From NCBI GenBank assembly GCA_002286715.1, contig NSJX01000017.1, positions 251,654 to 315,653 on the forward strand: a stretch of 64,000 bases of DNA. Reading direction: 5' to 3'. The first letter of the stretch is position 1; each line of letters begins with the position of its first letter. Of this stretch, positions 45,162-55,331 are shown one piece after another. The stretch comes from Dentipellis sp. KUC8613. Taxonomy: Eukaryota > Basidiomycota > Agaricomycetes > Russulales > Hericiaceae. A program made the translations under genes and the position numbers. Under the pieces are notes generated by a model, which worked only from the letters and a program-made list of their open reading frames with translations, was not told where the DNA came from and did no database searches.

Positions 45162-46068
45162 ATGGACTACGGACAACAGGTCCAAGAACAGGTCGCTGCT
45201 ACGAGAGCCGGTAAGTCGACAACATGAATTATTGTAGTCGCATTCTGATGTCGTGGCGAGACTCAGAAATTGAATTGTCGATGTCATCAACCACGCGGAC
45301 AGAATCTGAAACTCGTGAGTATCCTGGTCTTCCTGTTGGCACCGTAGTAGGAGCTTATTTTGAGCAACAATGCCCCTGCTTCGCGCGTTCACTAGTAACC
45401 TCTTCTCCAGTCATGCAGCAGGGCTGGGTCGATACAGCTGAAAATTTGAATGAACTGACAGACGAAGTGGGAAATAATCTTAGCCAGTACAATCTGGTCC
45501 CCCTTGGAACACATATAGAAAATCCGCCAGTCTTCAAAAATGGTGTGAGTTGACGGCGCCTGCCCATTATTATCTGTGACGACAGTGCTGATTAATGAAT
45601 CATTCATAGGGTACTAGTTTGCGCAAATATCTTCCCACAGTTGAGCTGCCTACATTCCTAGATGCCGAATATGCCAAGTTTCCTCCCAAAGATCTTCCTC
45701 TGGTATGGTATGGCTTCCCGTTTTCTCACGACAACGCGGAGATATACGCCAAGAAGCATGACTTGATAGCGCCATATCTGGATTTTCGTACAGGATTGAT
45801 GGTCGACGGGGAAGTGGACTTGCAAGTTACACATTCAAATGTCTTAATGCATGTTCTCAAGACATTCAAGTCCACCAAAATCAAAGATACAGAGGTGTGG
45901 GGTTTGAAGGGAAAGAGAACAGTCATCTTTGCTTTCTGCAGCAATCACGATCTCGAAACGAGAGACTGGGGGGATTATCAAGATGATATTGAAAGATTTG
46001 TGGAGGAATTTGGGTTCAAAAGCCGCGATTGTGGAGCTTGGTATCTTGACATTGACTACGAATTGTAG
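45162..46068 (+). CDS. Unrecognised small protein family, copy 2
   Basis: Exons 45162-45210, 45267-45314, 45411-45544 and 45610-46068 join in frame to 229 residues. The last exon carries the family block: LPTVELPTFLDA, PPKDLPLVWYGFPFSHDNAE, KKHDLIAPYLDF, THSNVLMHV, and the end FGFKSRDCGAWYLDIDYEL. The start at 45162 (MDYGQQVQEQ) and the 48-nt second exon are my choice; an alternative start is the ATG at 45279 within the second exon. It looks intact. It is the first gene of the segment duplicated at 51.5-54.2 kb. Function unknown. Confidence 0.7.
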
Positions 46069-46286
46069 ATGAAGCTGGTCGGGAGCCAGAAGTCGATTTT
46101 TGCTGAAATAAGATGATTAGAGATTTCTCAACCTAAGACTACATGAGCGTCGCAATGTAATAACGACAATTTGCCTGCACGTGAAGACTACGTTCATTGG
46201 TACCGTCAGGTCCAGTATCTACATTACGGCCCAGCTCAGAATAACTGCCGGGTAGCCCCAAAAACTGGCGCGTCTGCCGCACATTC

Positions 46287-47635
46287 TCAGTCATCACGAT
46301 CAAAACCCACAATTGGGTCGGCTTCTTCATATGCTGCTCTTTTCCTCTTCGATCCTGCAGTGATCCTATTTTTGAGTTGATCTTGTTTCGCACCGTCGCG
46401 GATGGCACGAGCTAACTTCTCCTGGAATTTGAAGTCGAACGCGACGCATTCGAGGCCCCATATCCACATTCGCTGGAAGACGATACCCAGTCAGCCACGG
46501 ACCGTTACTCACAGAGGAGGGCGTAAGTCGCACTGACATCCTCACCGCGTTAGAATGCCGCCCGCAGCGCCCTCCCTCCAGCGTGCCACTTGTTGCTCTC
46601 GACTAACTTCCGAATTTGCTTGTGTGTAGGCTCTGTGCTTAGCCCGCCGACGTCTCGCAAACGGATGCGCGCATGCAGAGTCCGAGCACAGTCAGTTTTT
46701 GAATCTGCCAAGCGCGCTATCCACCGGGTCTTCGTCTGAATAGGGTATCGCGTGCCGTGAGATTCGCGTATCCTAGTAGCGCAGGGACGAGCACTCACAT
46801 CTGGTGGCAGGAGGCCCCATTCTTCCGCAGTGAGTTGTGTAGGTTTGGTATCCACCAGCTTATATTCGCCGAGATACTGATGTTCCGACATATGACCTTC
46901 TCCGACCATGAGACGCTCGATGTTTGCCCAAGTCTTATCACGCGGGAAAGGATACAAGAGAAAACCTGGCTCTCCGGCCTTTTGCGGCACAAAGATATTG
47001 ATCCTCGTGTTCACGAACAGCATGTTGGAGACCGCTTTGTCGTTTGTCCTTCCGGACCGATCCCGGAGGCGGTTGCCGCCGAAATACCTTGCGATGCATC
47101 TGTGATTGATCCAGAGGTCGTGGAGAATCTTGCCGGAGGGAACATCGAATGAATTCAGTTGGATTGGGCGGATGTGGTACAATTCCGTTGGCTGGAAGAC
47201 AGAGCGTCAGAGAAAGACGACCAACGTTGTGGTGCACCACTATGATATACCTTCACTCCGGCGACGAGCCGCTGGTTGAAGGGACGGCTGTTGCTCTTCG
47301 AGATGGGCGCGCCACTGTGCAACGTGTACATGTCGTCAGCATCCGTATCTGCGTCTGGATCGCAAAGGTCGATAGCATCCTAGAATGATTGTCACGATCG
47401 GCACGTCAACCTGGGGATAGAGAAGGCGTACATCGGTGAGTTTCTTCGAGGCCTTTGTCACGTTGGAGGAACAAGAGCGACGCGGGGCCGAAGGGATGGC
47501 ACGAGGGACTGTGGACTCGAGATATTGAGTATACTTCCGCAGATTATCAAGTTCGGTCGACTTGACATCCAGCTGTCGCTCGCGGATGCGGAGAAGTGCT
47601 TTGGTGTCATGCTTGGAGTCCTTGGAGAAAGACAT
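46287..47635 (-). pseudogene. DUF6697-like basidiomycete gene with a premature stop
   Basis: Five exons (47432-47635, 47251-47379, 46799-47191, 46538-46735, 46287-46472) share one frame, but a TAA at 46550-46552 interrupts the fourth exon. Upstream features are NHRCIARYFGGNRLRDRSGR, an INIFVPQKAGEPGFLL segment and HQYLGEYKLVDTKPTQLTAE followed by EWGLLPP. Downstream of the stop the frame continues with MWIWGLECVAFDFKFQEKLA and a basic tail. The YLGxY ... LTxEEW and WIWGxxCVxFD features are, from memory, those of the DUF6697 domain of basidiomycetes. The fragment at 52440-52670 has GAA where this gene has TAA, so the stop arose by G-to-T change here (or is a sequencing error). If translated, the product would be 303 residues and lack the conserved end. 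Function unknown. Confidence 0.65.
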
Positions 47636-47788
47636 TATGGAGATCACGGACGAAGGGGAAACAAAAAATTTCCCAGAGAGCGTGATACTCTGGCTGGAGG
47701 CAAAGGGTGTGCTTCAAGGGGTACTTCAGTGTTGGGGTCCAGCGCGCGAATATTGTCTATCAAACAGTGGCAACATCAGCCCATTCAC

Positions 47789-48745
47789 TCACGACAGCGA
47801 TTGCCTTGCCACATGGTCAGGCGCAGTAGGAGTGTATGTATGAAGGCTGCTCGCCGACTGTATTGCAAGCGGATTCTATAACGCAGGGTGGTGAAATAAT
47901 TGTACCTGCTGCTCCTTCGAGAGGCCCATGCGACCTATCCAATGACTGCCATATAATGGTGGCCGGCGCACGTTGTCGTGGGGAATGTAAGGCGCGTCCA
48001 ATATTGCGTCCAGAACGTGAGGCGCGTCTTCCGGTTGAATGTGCCCAAGCCTGCACGATGGAGGGTCAGGCGCAAAGACAAGACAGGGACAAAGGACTGA
48101 CCAGTCTCCATGTGGAAATACCAGCAGATTTGCCGCGTATTCGCAGGCGCGGCCATCTCAGCCTCGAGGAAAGACGTGAGGATCGACCATACATACTGAT
48201 GTCCACCAGCACGCCCGACCTCCCCTACAATAACAGATGGCGTCGTCGCTGACGTCTTGCGGCGACGGATCTCCTCGTTCAACGCGTCGACTAGTATAGG
48301 TCCCCGTTCCCCGCACCGACAGTCGCGCGCCGCGTGTGTGCAGACGAACAGGTGGACATCTGCAGCTGCGCCTTGTTGTTCAGAAACGGCTTCCGGTGAT
48401 TTCAAATGATCCTCGATGACGTTCGCGATGCTGTCGATATTGTGTAGAGATACGGAGGCGAGGTGAAGAGGCAGGTGCCCGTCCGCGAAAACGGTCGCGT
48501 CGTAGACTTCGGAGTCCGCTTCAAAATTGTCCTCTGCTCTCAAATCGTTGCGGCCTTGCAGTACTGGAACAAGAGGGTTCCAGGAGAAGTTGACCAACGC
48601 ATTCCACTTGAGAGCGTGTCGCCGTAGCGCGAGTTGGACTGGGGACAGGACGCGTGAAGGAAAGGTACGGGGCGGATGGCTGGTGTGGAGGAGTATGTAG
48701 GCCCGATGTGTAGCCACAGTGCCCGCTATAACATCTGTATGAGTC
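47789..48745 (-). CDS. Sucrase/ferredoxin-like (thioredoxin-fold iron-sulfur) protein, 5' end unresolved
   Basis: The frame begins near IAGTVATHRAYILLHTSHPP and continues through KWNALVNFSWNP, VFADGHLPLHLASVS, the cysteine motif HLFVCTHAARDCRCGERGP and VGEVGRAGGHQY. It then resumes with YAANLLVFPHGDW, a spliced WLGHIQPEDAPHVLDAIL, and PPLYGSHWIGRMGLSKEQQ. These are the landmarks of the sucraseferredoxin/AIM32 family, whose Cys motifs bind a [2Fe-2S] cluster; fungal members are often mitochondrial. The last exon ends at 47789. Two oddities: I could not find a start codon in frame upstream of 48745, and the intron after GGH has no AG acceptor in the phase needed to reach YAANLL. It may be damaged, or one base may be wrong in the assembly. 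Confidence 0.7.
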
Positions 48746-49105
48746 GAGTAACAACGCACCGTCGCACAGGCCGTTCAGACGCGATGAATGTTAGGAAACA
48801 CGCTCTCGATATTGTTCAGAGTCAAGCGCAAGACCCTCCTGCGTCTGAATCCGTTCCGCGAATCCATCTCGGAACGACCCACGTGGCTGGGAGCTCCCGG
48901 CTTCGCAACCTTCTTGCACTCCGAACTGAGCGAGACATAAAGCGAACAGGAAACTAATGGTCATCTTCGACATGGCAGGACTATTCAAATAGCGAGTCCA
49001 CCCTACACACATTCTAAACAATATATACGAAGCATAACAAGCGAGAAGGGATTGACTCAAATGGTTCGTCCATCGTGTAAATTCTAACATGAATGCAAAG
49101 CATCA
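48746..49105. other. Short region upstream of the sucrase/ferredoxin-like gene
   Basis: A minus-strand frame with a hydrophobic start (MSKMTISFLFALCLAQF, near 48970) ends at a stop before it reaches the sucrase/ferredoxin frame. It could be a leader exon of that gene or a chance frame. Nothing else is seen. Confidence 0.3.
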
Positions 49106-50220
49106 TTACAAGGTAACCCACACGATGTTTGGGGTAATGTCCTTCTTCGATTTGAGAATAATACCATCGCAAAGCCGACAATGTGCCTTGCGCGTCCTTC
49201 CACCAGACTCCATCGCCTGAACCTCGTAGCATCCAATGGTGAAGGCCAGCCCACATCCCAAGCAATCAAACTTCCTGCCTTCCGACTGTCGTAACGCAGC
49301 GACCATGAGGAGGCTTTTTGGATCGAATACGCTGTCTTCTGCGAGACGCAGTCCTCGATTTCCGCTCCGAGAAACATATCGGGTTGATTTCGCCAAGAGC
49401 TTGCTGACATCCTTCTTGACGGACGGGATGTAACCTCTGCGTTGGAATACGTCGAATAGATGGGCGATCATGACGACATCGTTCGCAGCATATTGCAAAA
49501 GTCTCTGTGACGATCTAACCAGAACTCGCTACCGAGCGTATGGTGCATGGCAGTCACTTCAGCTGCAAGACAATAGTTTGAGATTGAGACTTCTATCGAG
49601 GAAAGGAATCGTCTCACCATCTTTTTGTATGACCCCATCCAGACTAATGTCCACAAGCAGCTTCTGCATGCCCTTTACCACGTCAAGGCCCTTCATCTTC
49701 TTCTTGTTCAAGCGAACTTTGCGAAAGCCGAATACATGTGCGAGTCTCGCACGACGCTGACCCTCTGTCTCCTTGAAAACCCTCTTGTGCGCCAGCAAGT
49801 CCACGGTCTGCATATCCAACATATTCTTCAGGGCCACATCCACTAGGTGAAATAGCTCGATGACGTCCATAAGACTGTCCAAGACGACCTTCACGATATC
49901 GGGGTGTTCGAGAAAAGCCTTGATAGGCTCGAAAGAGCCTGGAACTGTGCGGAGTGCCACCATGTCCGAGAAGAAGATCTTCTAAGCAGCACCGACGTCA
50001 GGTGTCTCGAAAGACAGCAGCGATAAGGCACCTCTGATCTTGCCGAATTAAGGACGGCATATGTGTGACGTGAAAGCACTTCGATGGCATCGTCGACACT
50101 CTCGCTCGTCGTGCACACAGTGAAGGACGGCACGGGACTTGGGTGCGGAGGAGTGGCTGACGCTGGAGCTTCGCGCGACCTATAGATTCCCAAGAGGCGG
50201 TAAGTCGACGTAACTTCCGG
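49106..50220 (-). pseudogene. Decayed copy of a DEDDy 3'-5' exonuclease (RNase D-like)
   Basis: This region aligns in order with the intact gene at 53109-54172: FTVCTTSESVDDAIEVLSRH, then MVALRTVPGSFEPIKAFLEH, LMDVIELFHLVDVALKNMLD, VKGMQKLLVD, QYAANDVVMIAHLFDVFQRR and the C-terminal FDCLGCGLAF and KAHCRLCDGIILKSKK. It has at least three lesions. The segment that should hold the catalytic motif I Asp-x-Glu is degenerate, reading VLNSAR where the intact copy has VALDTEG. The frame changes and hits a stop before MVALRT. A further one-base shift occurs just before LLQYAAND. The late part is still open, so decay is recent. It ends at 49106, about 66 bp from the pseudogene at 50286. Confidence 0.8.
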
Positions 50221-50285
50221 GACAAACGAAGAGCAATGTTGGAGCATACTTTGGAATCAAAAGGGCGTCAGGGAGAGTAACGCCC

Positions 50286-51450
50286 AGTAAGAAAAGATAC
50301 TCGCGGATTTCCAAGACCAACACGAGAAGGCTCTTGCGGACGACAAACGTTGACATGACCAGGAGCTCTCAAATCTTCAAGCCAAGTTCGAGAGAGAGGC
50401 CGCAGCCCGAGACGCACAATACTTGAGCGATGTCTAAGCGACTAACAAGACTTCCGAAGAGATGGCGTTGCGGGAGAAGTTTGGGAGCGCAACTGAACAA
50501 CACTTTCGCGTTGTCCTGGACATTCCGGCAAGAGTTGGCCTGCATTGAGACGCGCCTTTCAAGCGTACTCGAGAAGAAAAAGGCAGACAATGAATGGAGG
50601 AGACAAGAGAACGAGCGACGGGAGGTCGAGGCAAGGCAGCGTGAGGAACATCGCCATCGTTGCGAGGAGGAGGCAAAAAGGAAAGAGGAAGACTTGCATG
50701 CTCGTCATCAGACACAGATAGAGACCAAGCGATGGCTGGATCATGCAACGGGGGAGGTAGACCGGTTGAAGGAGGCTCTGAAGAAGGAGGCAGAGCATTG
50801 CTCGGAGCTTGAGAGCAAACTGGCTAGTACACGTGCTCAGACCCTTTCTCTGCAGAAGGCGGAAAGGATCAAGAAATCAGACGATAAAGAGAGACGTGTC
50901 CTAGACCATAAACGGGAAGATGAGGCGAAGCAACACGAGCAAGATCGCGTTCGTCGCAAAGGGGAAGTAGCCAAGAAAGAAGCGGAACTCTGTTTCAGCC
51001 ATCGACTACAGTTGAAAGCAACGCAGAAGGAGCTGGACGACGCGATGAGGAAGATCGACCAGCTAGAGACCAATCTGCAGGAGGAAACTGATCAAGGTGT
51101 GAAGCTTCTCGAGGATTGTGTACGTCTCACCCAACATCCTACGTGTCATCAGGGCTAATCCAGTCACTCCCCGCAGACGTCCTACGAGCTCCAGGTGAGC
51201 AAGAAACAGCCAGATGCGGGCGGAATGATGCGGTGAAGCAACAGATCGCTTGGAACGAGCTCAAGGCCATTGAGGAAAAGTTGAGGGCCGCCGAGGAGAA
51301 GCAGAACGCTGCGAAAGAGCAGCTGGTCACAGCCGAGAAGCAGCGCGAGGTTGCAGTGAGGCTGCAGCAGGGTGCCCGGGCAGGACATCAACACATGCGC
51401 AAAGAGATGCTATCAGCCCAATTTCATTGTGTCATAGCAGTGGCAGAGTT
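50286..51450 (+). pseudogene. Truncated pseudogene copy of the HPDKF coiled-coil gene B
   Basis: The DNA matches gene B from about 35937 to 37136 at high identity, including its intron (51121-51177), so it is a DNA-level duplication, not a retrocopy. It starts inside the coiled coil and ends before the HPDKF domain, so both ends are missing. Lesions: TGA near 50352 (AACGTTGACATG for AACAACGGCATG in gene B), TAA near 50435, an extra G near 50485 (TTTGGGAG for TTTGGAG), small deletions near 50860 and 51200, and loss of the ATG that follows the intron. A 242-residue frame (50430-51158) is left open, but it lacks a start context and both conserved ends. It lies between the two halves of the 45-54 kb duplication. 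Confidence 0.9.
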
Positions 51451-51528
51451 TGACGAATTTCCATATAACACGCCGTACATACAGTGGTATCATCCCATCA
51501 CCGTCTGTGCACAACATCTGCGATCAAC

Positions 51529-52308
51529 ATGGTACGTTCGTTGTGCGCTGTACGTCGCTGTACATCCGCTCATCACCTTTTTTTTAGGAACCAGATAACC
51601 ATTCGAGTGGTGTATCTTCATCTACTCTCATCTCCGAAACATCAGCTATTCTTTCGGAACGTAGCCAGACGCCACGTAGCCAGACATCTACCGATTCAGA
51701 TGAGGTACTGAAGGGCTCCAACCATGATCCCTCTGTCGACCTGGCCCTGAAGCCGGAGCCGGAGCCGAGGACTAAACTGAAGCTGAGATCCTTTGTGCGT
51801 GGAGTGAGTGAATTATTACTATCGTCAGATTGAAGCCACTTGATTTGCATCACTGAATGCCGTTCAGGATAGCGAGCTTCGCTCTGCTCTGCCTAGTGAA
51901 TCTCTGCCCCTTTTTCTGGACCCTTCGCATGTCGACTGCCAGTCTTCAACTGAACTCCCTCTCGTGTGGTACGGATTGTCGTTCGATTGGAACAACATCG
52001 TCAAATATGCAAGAAGATATGATTTGTTGGTAATGCACCCCGCGACATCTGGCCAAGGAAAAGAATACGGACCTGACCTGGTCTGGACCATGTTCTACGT
52101 CAAGCAACATCTGAGGCAGATGCACGGCAACTTCATTCATCTCGAAAATGCTTTCGATGCACCATTGGACAAAATATTCTCGTTTTACAGCAATTACACA
52201 GTCGCGACAATAGACCACGACAGCGTCCATGAGAAGATTCAACGTCTCAAAAACGAATTCGACATCAACGAGCAGGGCTGGTACCTATCTAGTGAATGGG
52301 GTCTATAA
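51529..52308 (+). CDS. Unrecognised small protein family, copy 3
   Basis: Exon 1 is only the ATG at 51529-51531, followed by a GTACGT donor; exons 51588-51803 and 51868-52308 complete 219 residues in frame. The second exon is Ser/Thr-rich with a Lys/Pro/Glu end (LKPEPEPRTKLKLRSFVRG). The last exon carries the family block: SLPLFLDPSHVDC, TELPLVWYGLSFDWNNIVKY, ARRYDLLVMHP, and the end EFDINEQGWYLSSEWGL. It is the most diverged of the three copies but has no lesion. The first exon lies only 79 bp beyond the truncated HPDKF pseudogene, so its promoter region may include that DNA. Function unknown. Confidence 0.65.
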
Positions 52309-52439
52309 TAAAGATAGTGAATTTATCTTCGATGTAACACGAGTATATTGTGATGTTGATACACACTTAATGCAAATGAACATTGGGCCCACTATACTCA
52401 GAGCTCAAAGCCAAATGAATTTGCGCTATCGCGCACGAC

Positions 52440-52670
52440 ACGACCTGTCTTCTCTTGGGGTTTGAAGTCGAATGAGACATAGTTGAGACCCATATACACG
52501 TTTGCTGCAAAAAGACGATGCCCAGTCAACCTCGGATAGTCAATTATAGACAATGGCGAGAGTCCTGACCTCTTCACCGCGTTCGAACGCCGTCCGCAGC
52601 GCTCCCTTTCCAGTGTACCACTTGTCCTCGATCAATTTTTGGAGCTGCTGCATGCTGCCTCGTGACGGCA
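52440..52670 (-). pseudogene. C-terminal fragment of a DUF6697-like gene
   Basis: The minus strand reads LQKLIEDKWYTGKGALRTAF and ERGEE, then an intron, then a frame with NVYMGLNYVSFDFKPQEKTG, aligning with the end of the gene at 46287-47635. Only about 60 codons remain and a one-base deletion after the intron acceptor shifts the frame, so it is a nonfunctional relic. It keeps the GAA codon that is TAA in the other copy. Confidence 0.75.
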
Positions 52671-53108
52671 TAGTCCGCGATACAGTATCAGATAGAAAAG
52701 AAGTCTGCAAGGATCAGACAGCTTCTCGTAGTGTCAATTACCTGGAATAGCCGCCTTAACCTCGGCGAAAGAGTTAAGACAATAGTGTCGCATACGCGGG
52801 TTACATTCAATGTTCTACAAAATACTCGCTACGCCAGAGATGGTGAACCGTGCCGTGATTATGGGAGTATGGATTGTTTTCGACAGCCCAAGCGCGAACA
52901 AGTGAGGTGCGAGAAGCGCGACGCAGCAGTGACAGCCAGGCCTCGTGGTCTTCAGATGATTCTTGTGGCGGCGACATTATTTATTCTCCTTTTGCGGACG
53001 AAGGATGACAGAAAAGCAAGAGAGCGTTCATTCCCCAAGAGACCAAACAAAGCAAGATCAAAGCGTAAGGGAGCAGCACGGTTCATCGGAACGATCCTGG
53101 AGGTAGAT

Positions 53109-54172
53109 TTACAAGAAAAAAGGAACCCACGAGGGTTCAGGAGCGATCTCTTCTCTGGACTTGAGGACGATGGCATCGCACAGACGACAGTGCGACTTCC
53201 TAAGTCTGGCGCTCCGCGCTATCTGAACCTGGTAACACGCGATGGGGAAGTCAAGGCCACATCCCGCACAGTCGTACGTCACGCCCCGTGGTCGCTCCAG
53301 TGCGGCTTCCATAAGGAGGCCTTTAGGACGGAACTCGTTGTCCCTGGCAGTGCGCAGGCCGACATGTCCATTCCGAGAGACGTATTGGTCGCATTTTCCG
53401 ATGAGGTCCATGAGATCGTTCGTCGCAGAGGGAACGTATCCGATACGCCGGAAAGTCTCGAAGAGATACGCGATTATGCAGATGTCGTTGGCGGCGTACT
53501 GCAGGAGCTTCTGTGGAAGTGGACGTATCATCCAGAGGTCGCCGCGGTTCGCGCGATGCATTGCTACTACCTCAGCTATCGGAAAAAATGAGACCGTTTT
53601 TTTTGGAGGTGGTCAGGACACGTACTGTCTTTCTGCACGATATTGTCCATGCCAAGATCCTCTAGGAGTCTCTGCATACCGCTGACCATATGAAGCCCCT
53701 CCAGCGAAGTACGATACACCCGGACGACGCGGAATCCAAAGCCTCCGCGGGCAAGCCTTTCATGACGCTGGCGATCGCTCTCCCCTCGAATAGTCCGGCG
53801 GGCCAGCACCTCCGCGACTTGCAGATCGAGCACGTTCGTGAGAGATACTTCCAATGTGTGGAAGAGCTCAACAGAGTCCATACGGCCGTCGAAGACGATC
53901 TTCACGATGAAGGGGAGCTCAAGAAAAGATCTGAGAGTTTTCAGAGCGCCTGGTACTGTGCGAAGCGCCACCATGTCCATAACGAATATCTGCTGTGAAG
54001 GGCCTGGGACGGGCGTTCCGAGACAAAGGAGAGATAGTGCTCCTCCGATCGTCCCAATTGATTGTCCCTCGGTGTCCAGAGCAACGTATGGATATCGCAA
54101 GAGCACGTCCACTGCATCTGTGACACTCGCCCAGGTGGCGCACACGGTGAAACGCGGAATGACAAGAGGCAT
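53109..54172 (-). CDS. DEDDy 3'-5' exonuclease domain protein (RNase D-like) with C-terminal Cys motifs
   Basis: Two exons (53626-54172, 53109-53575) join in frame to 337 residues. The exonuclease motifs are present: motif I VALDTEGQSIG (Asp-x-Glu, about residue 31), motif II KIVFDGRMDSVELFH, and motif III QYAANDICIIAYLF, where Tyr and Asp are spaced as in DEDDy enzymes. A C-terminal region has CAGCGLDFPIACYQ and KSHCRLCDAIVLKS, a C-x2-C/C-x2-C arrangement that could bind zinc. Such enzymes remove nucleotides from 3' ends of RNA or DNA using two metal ions. The start at 54172 (MPLVIPRFTV) is the first Met before the domain; an upstream Met at 54256 is possible. It is the intact partner of the pseudogene at 49106-50220. 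Confidence 0.8.
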
Positions 54173-55331
54173 AGAAGATATGTGTGGTCTAGACCAAACA
54201 GATTTCAGTGAGTAGAACGAGGCACTGTAATATTGATCATACCTGAGGCCAAGCAAGAGACGGCGAGGGCTGCGCTCAAGTCAGGGGCTCTTGGACGTAC
54301 TAGCTTGCGTTACAGTATACGACAAGGGACGACTGCTGCATTTGAATCGAGAATTCGAAAAGAAATGATCACAAGGAGACTAAGCTGGGATACTCACAAC
54401 ATAAATTAGCTTGAGTGGAGGAAATCCGAGCGCCCTCAGCAGGAAAGCGCAATCGCGGGAATGCGGAATGCCATCCTATGGATAGTGAATTAGTGATAAT
54501 CATAGGTAAAATCACAGGAATATTCATGATCTCGCTCACTTGTGGTTCATGTGAGGTCAAGTCGTATGAACAGGCTGAAGAGTCGACTGCAAACTAGATG
54601 TCAGAGCCAGGAAGAGCGAAGCGGCGGCGGACGCGCGGGTGTAACGTGTATATAACACGTGGCTTCGGCTCTCGCTGAGCCGCCGGACCAGCCCCTAGCA
54701 ACCCAACCACTTCGCGAAAACCCCAAGTGGCCGAAGAGCGCATTTCGACGAGATACTCCAGTCACTAGAGAATCTACGAAATATGACATGGCCTGTAGAG
54801 AACTCGATTCTCTCAGGCTCATCGGCCTAACACATGAACACGATCTTCAACCCTTATCACACCGAGCACACCAAAAACAACAAGCGAACGAACGAACGCA
54901 CGAAACATCATGCAAATAATTATTGCACCGATACCCAAACTAGCCGAAGTCCAAACAAACAACAGAGCATAGATAGCGCTATAATGCAGCGTCAGGGATC
55001 ATCGACAACAACATCGATCATGAGGGGCGGGTGGCCGTGAGTGGGAGTGTGAGCAGGATGGAACCAATATGTGGGAGAGTGTACGTGGTGTGTATGTGTG
55101 TATGCGGGGGTATTGATGCAAGAGGGTGGTAGTGTACTATTCGGATCCTATAAATACCAAGCCGAGTCAATCAAGACGAAATGAAATAGGAATCTACCAG
55201 CGCCATGGGGCGTGGCGTTTTGGGCGCCGCGCATGCACGTGCAGCGTACAACGCAATGCACAGAGCAGGGGCCGAGGAACAGAGAGCACAGGAAAGAGGA
55301 GACCGAGAAGCGCAGTAGACAGTGCTATGAC
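54173..55331. other. Intergenic region, no supported gene
   Basis: This is upstream of the exonuclease gene (-) and downstream of the bestrophin-like gene (-). Frames near 54370-54920 are short and unsupported. An AT-rich stretch around 54880-54990 and a GTGTGT-rich stretch near 55085 are the only compositional features. Confidence 0.4.

Noticed and set aside
50430..51158. A 242-codon open frame that could be called a gene
   Set aside because: It is the middle of a decayed copy of HPDKF gene B with stops and a frameshift just upstream and no C-terminal domain.
52731..53591. A 286-codon plus-strand open frame
   Set aside because: It is antisense to the exonuclease gene at 53109-54172, whose motifs and splice frame are clear.
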